From: an uncultured Bacilli bacterium
Lineage (GTDB): Bacteria; Bacillota_I; Bacilli_A; RF39; UBA660
Assembly (NCBI GenBank): GCA_944351345.1
Contig: CALVPO010000032.1
Span: 1-14,055 of the forward strand
Length of the DNA stretch: 14,055 nucleotides
Direction of reading: 5' to 3'
A model generated the notes under the pieces. The model did not search any database and was not told the DNA's origin. It was given only the letters and a program-made list of their open reading frames with translations. Both the position numbers and the translations under genes were made by a program. This document shows, piece by piece, positions 14,051-14,055 of the stretch (its first letter is position 1; the number at the start of each line of letters is the position of its first letter).

Positions 14051-14055
14051 TTATT

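Noticed and set aside
1..14055. Alternative genetic code with TGA as Trp
   Set aside because: Trp positions in conserved motifs (for example NDWEG in enolase) use TGG, and all conserved genes are full length with standard stops.

Overview
The window is strongly AT-rich (by eye about a quarter G+C). It has Gram-positive hallmarks: strong AGGAGG-type ribosome binding sites, near-consensus sigma-A promoters, intrinsic hairpin/T-tract terminators, a sortase with its cell-wall substrate, and a lipoprotein peptidase. All reading frames are intact with TGA as a stop, so this is not a TGA=Trp mollicute. An anaerobic low-GC Firmicute (Bacilli/Clostridia-like, perhaps an uncultured gut lineage) fits best; the taxonomy is inference. 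Eleven protein genes fill the window, ten on the minus strand and one on the plus. There is no gene-free stretch longer than about 110 bases. I see no tRNA, rRNA, CRISPR array, insertion sequence or riboswitch.

Reading minus-strand transcription from right to left: a small P-loop NTPase of unknown role (13541-14050) ends in its own terminator. Enolase (12223-13455) is a single-gene unit. A bidirectional terminator separates it from the only plus-strand gene, an FkbM-type SAM methyltransferase (11216-12166). Divergent from that is nrtR (10442-11089), a Nudix-fold/winged-helix regulator of NAD metabolism, followed by an AAA_28 P-loop kinase-like plus CYTH fusion protein (9236-10369).

Next come a NatA-like ABC ATPase, its ABC-2 permease and an M13 (neprilysin/PepO-like) lipoprotein peptidase (5282-9124), which form one operon behind an extended -10 promoter. 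After a terminator there is a two-gene surface module: a thioester-domain/SpaA-repeat adhesin with an IPNTL sorting motif, and its sortase (2210-5177). Last are phosphotransacetylase and a 2,4-diaminopentanoate dehydrogenase-like oxidoreductase (84-2149), a probable amino-acid-fermentation pair.

The most interesting region is 10380-11160. A GTGTA-N5-TACAC inverted repeat occurs twice. One copy lies exactly in the 17-base spacer of a perfect TTGACA/TATAAT promoter for nrtR and directly abuts the -35 of the divergent methyltransferase promoter. The other lies just ahead of the AAA_28-CYTH gene. This predicts an NrtR regulon that includes an uncharacterised kinase-like protein, making it a candidate NAD-salvage or nucleotide-metabolism enzyme. 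A second notable point is the sortase. It appears to lack a conventional start codon at its natural N-terminus and has Gln where the catalytic Arg is expected.
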